Source of the DNA: Holophagae bacterium
GTDB taxonomy: Bacteria > Acidobacteriota > Thermoanaerobaculia > Thermoanaerobaculales > Sulfomarinibacteraceae
DNA length: 6,359 bases
Reading direction: 5' to 3'
Assembly: GCA_030637505.1 (NCBI GenBank)
Contig: DAOWGJ010000408.1
Location: 1 to 6,359, forward strand
Shown: one piece after another, positions 5,943 through 6,359 of the stretch
Numbering within the stretch: the stretch's first letter is position 1
Layout of the letters: each line of letters begins with the position of its first letter
Notes under the pieces: generated by a model
The model's input: only the letters and a program-made list of their open reading frames with translations
What the model was told of the DNA's origin: nothing
The model's database searches: none
Translations under genes and position numbers: made by a program

Positions 5943-5983
5943 GGTCAACACAGTAGGAAAATTCGCATTTCTCTATTGACCTT
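5941..5983. repeat. 8-bp inverted repeat in the divergent intergenic region (possible operator)
   Basis: AAGGTCAA (5941-5948) and TTGACCTT (5976-5983) are exact reverse complements separated by 27 bases, about 35 bp centre to centre. The left arm overlaps the -35 element of the minus-strand promoter. The intervening DNA is A+T-rich compared with its surroundings. The arrangement would suit a regulator binding two half-sites, but it may also reflect repeated -35-like hexamers. No regulator gene is visible. Confidence 0.4.
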
Positions 5984-6082
5984 TGTGGAGCTCCATCGAG
6001 CGCACCCAATCGTCTCGCCTCCCGATATTCCCGAATGATGGATAATGCCCTCTCCGGAGTACCGGGAAGAATGGAGCGAACC

Positions 6083-6359
6083 ATGACCCTCGAACAGCAG
6101 ACTGCCGGCCTCGATGACGAGAGCCTCGACTTCGTATTGCAGACCCTCAAGACCGTCGCCGAACGCAAACTGGACGCCGAGACCAGGTTGCGACTCGATG
6201 CGGATGACATCTTCCCCACCGAGCTGATGCAGGAACTGCTCGGGCCCGAGGTCGGGCTCCATCTCTTGTTCCTCCCCGAAGATGTCGGCGGTCTGGGAGG
6301 CGGCGGCCGCGATCTGCTGAGAGTCTCCGAGGAGATGGCCAGGATCGATCTCGGCGTCG
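6083..6359 (+). CDS. Acyl-CoA dehydrogenase family protein, N-terminal fragment
   Basis: The first 92 residues of a protein running off the right edge. The start MTLEQQTAGLDDESLDFVLQ is followed by an N-terminal helical region and then FPTELMQELLGPEVGLHLLFLPEDVGGLGGGGRDLLRVSEEMARIDLGV. The LPEDVGGLGGG turn followed by the EEMARID helix is characteristic of the acyl-CoA dehydrogenase N-terminal domain. These flavoenzymes introduce an alpha,beta double bond into acyl-CoA thioesters during fatty-acid or amino-acid breakdown. The catalytic Glu and FAD-binding segments lie beyond the window, so substrate class cannot be judged. ATG 6083 is chosen for GGAG at 6073-6076; in-frame ATGs at 6071, 6038 and 6035 are alternatives. 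A GATAAT at 6041-6046 could be a -10 element but has no good -35. The gene is divergent from the secreted-protein gene. Confidence 0.85.
   Translation, partial: MTLEQQTAGLDDESLDFVLQTLKTVAERKLDAETRLRLDADDIFPTELMQELLGPEVGLHLLFLPEDVGGLGGGGRDLLRVSEEMARIDLGV

Noticed and set aside
5926..6262. Minus-strand open frames across the start of the acyl-CoA dehydrogenase gene
   Set aside because: Antisense to a recognisable acyl-CoA dehydrogenase N-terminus and overlapping the divergent promoter. No motifs were seen.

Overview
The window is G+C-rich chromosomal DNA from a Gram-negative bacterium: it encodes a TolC-type outer-membrane channel and two proteins with classical signal peptides or membrane segments. 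The mix of genes suggests an Acidobacteriota (Thermoanaerobaculia-like), Myxococcota or other deltaproteobacterial-type lineage. The clues are a PriA with a conserved C-terminus, a stand-alone GspE/PilB N-terminal-domain protein with a GAF-like C-terminus, and a secreted protein with an 'ADGLESGD' linker. This placement is inference from protein style, not from a marker gene. I see no phage, transposon, CRISPR array, rRNA or tRNA.

Layout. Positions 1-659 (+) hold the C-terminal third of primosomal helicase PriA. A tandem heptamer repeat (658-692) begins inside its stop codon. Positions 757-2031 (+) hold a soluble three-part protein: MshEN/GspE-N-like domain, long Pro-rich linker, GAF-like domain, and no ATPase. 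A second short array of the same heptamer lies at 2060-2080. Positions 2239-3924 (+) hold a TolC-family outer-membrane efflux protein with a signal peptide. Positions 3976-4470 (+) hold a small DUF2231 membrane protein. Converging on it, 4540-5892 (-) holds a secreted two-part protein: a glutamine-amidotransferase-like domain followed by a Cys-rich domain. It is driven by an almost perfect sigma70 promoter. A 190-bp divergent intergenic region with an 8-bp inverted repeat separates it from the start of an acyl-CoA dehydrogenase (6083 to window end, +).

The plus-strand genes do not form an obvious functional pathway. Each of the three complete ones is preceded by a TGnTACnnT (extended -10-like) element at 740, 2105 and 3943, which suggests separate transcription units rather than one operon. 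The TolC gene has no periplasmic adaptor or inner-membrane pump gene beside it here. The most unusual items are the heptamer arrays flanking one gene, the orphan GspE-N/GAF protein, and the secreted GATase-like/Cys-rich protein with its regulatory region. I found no clear new multi-gene system.
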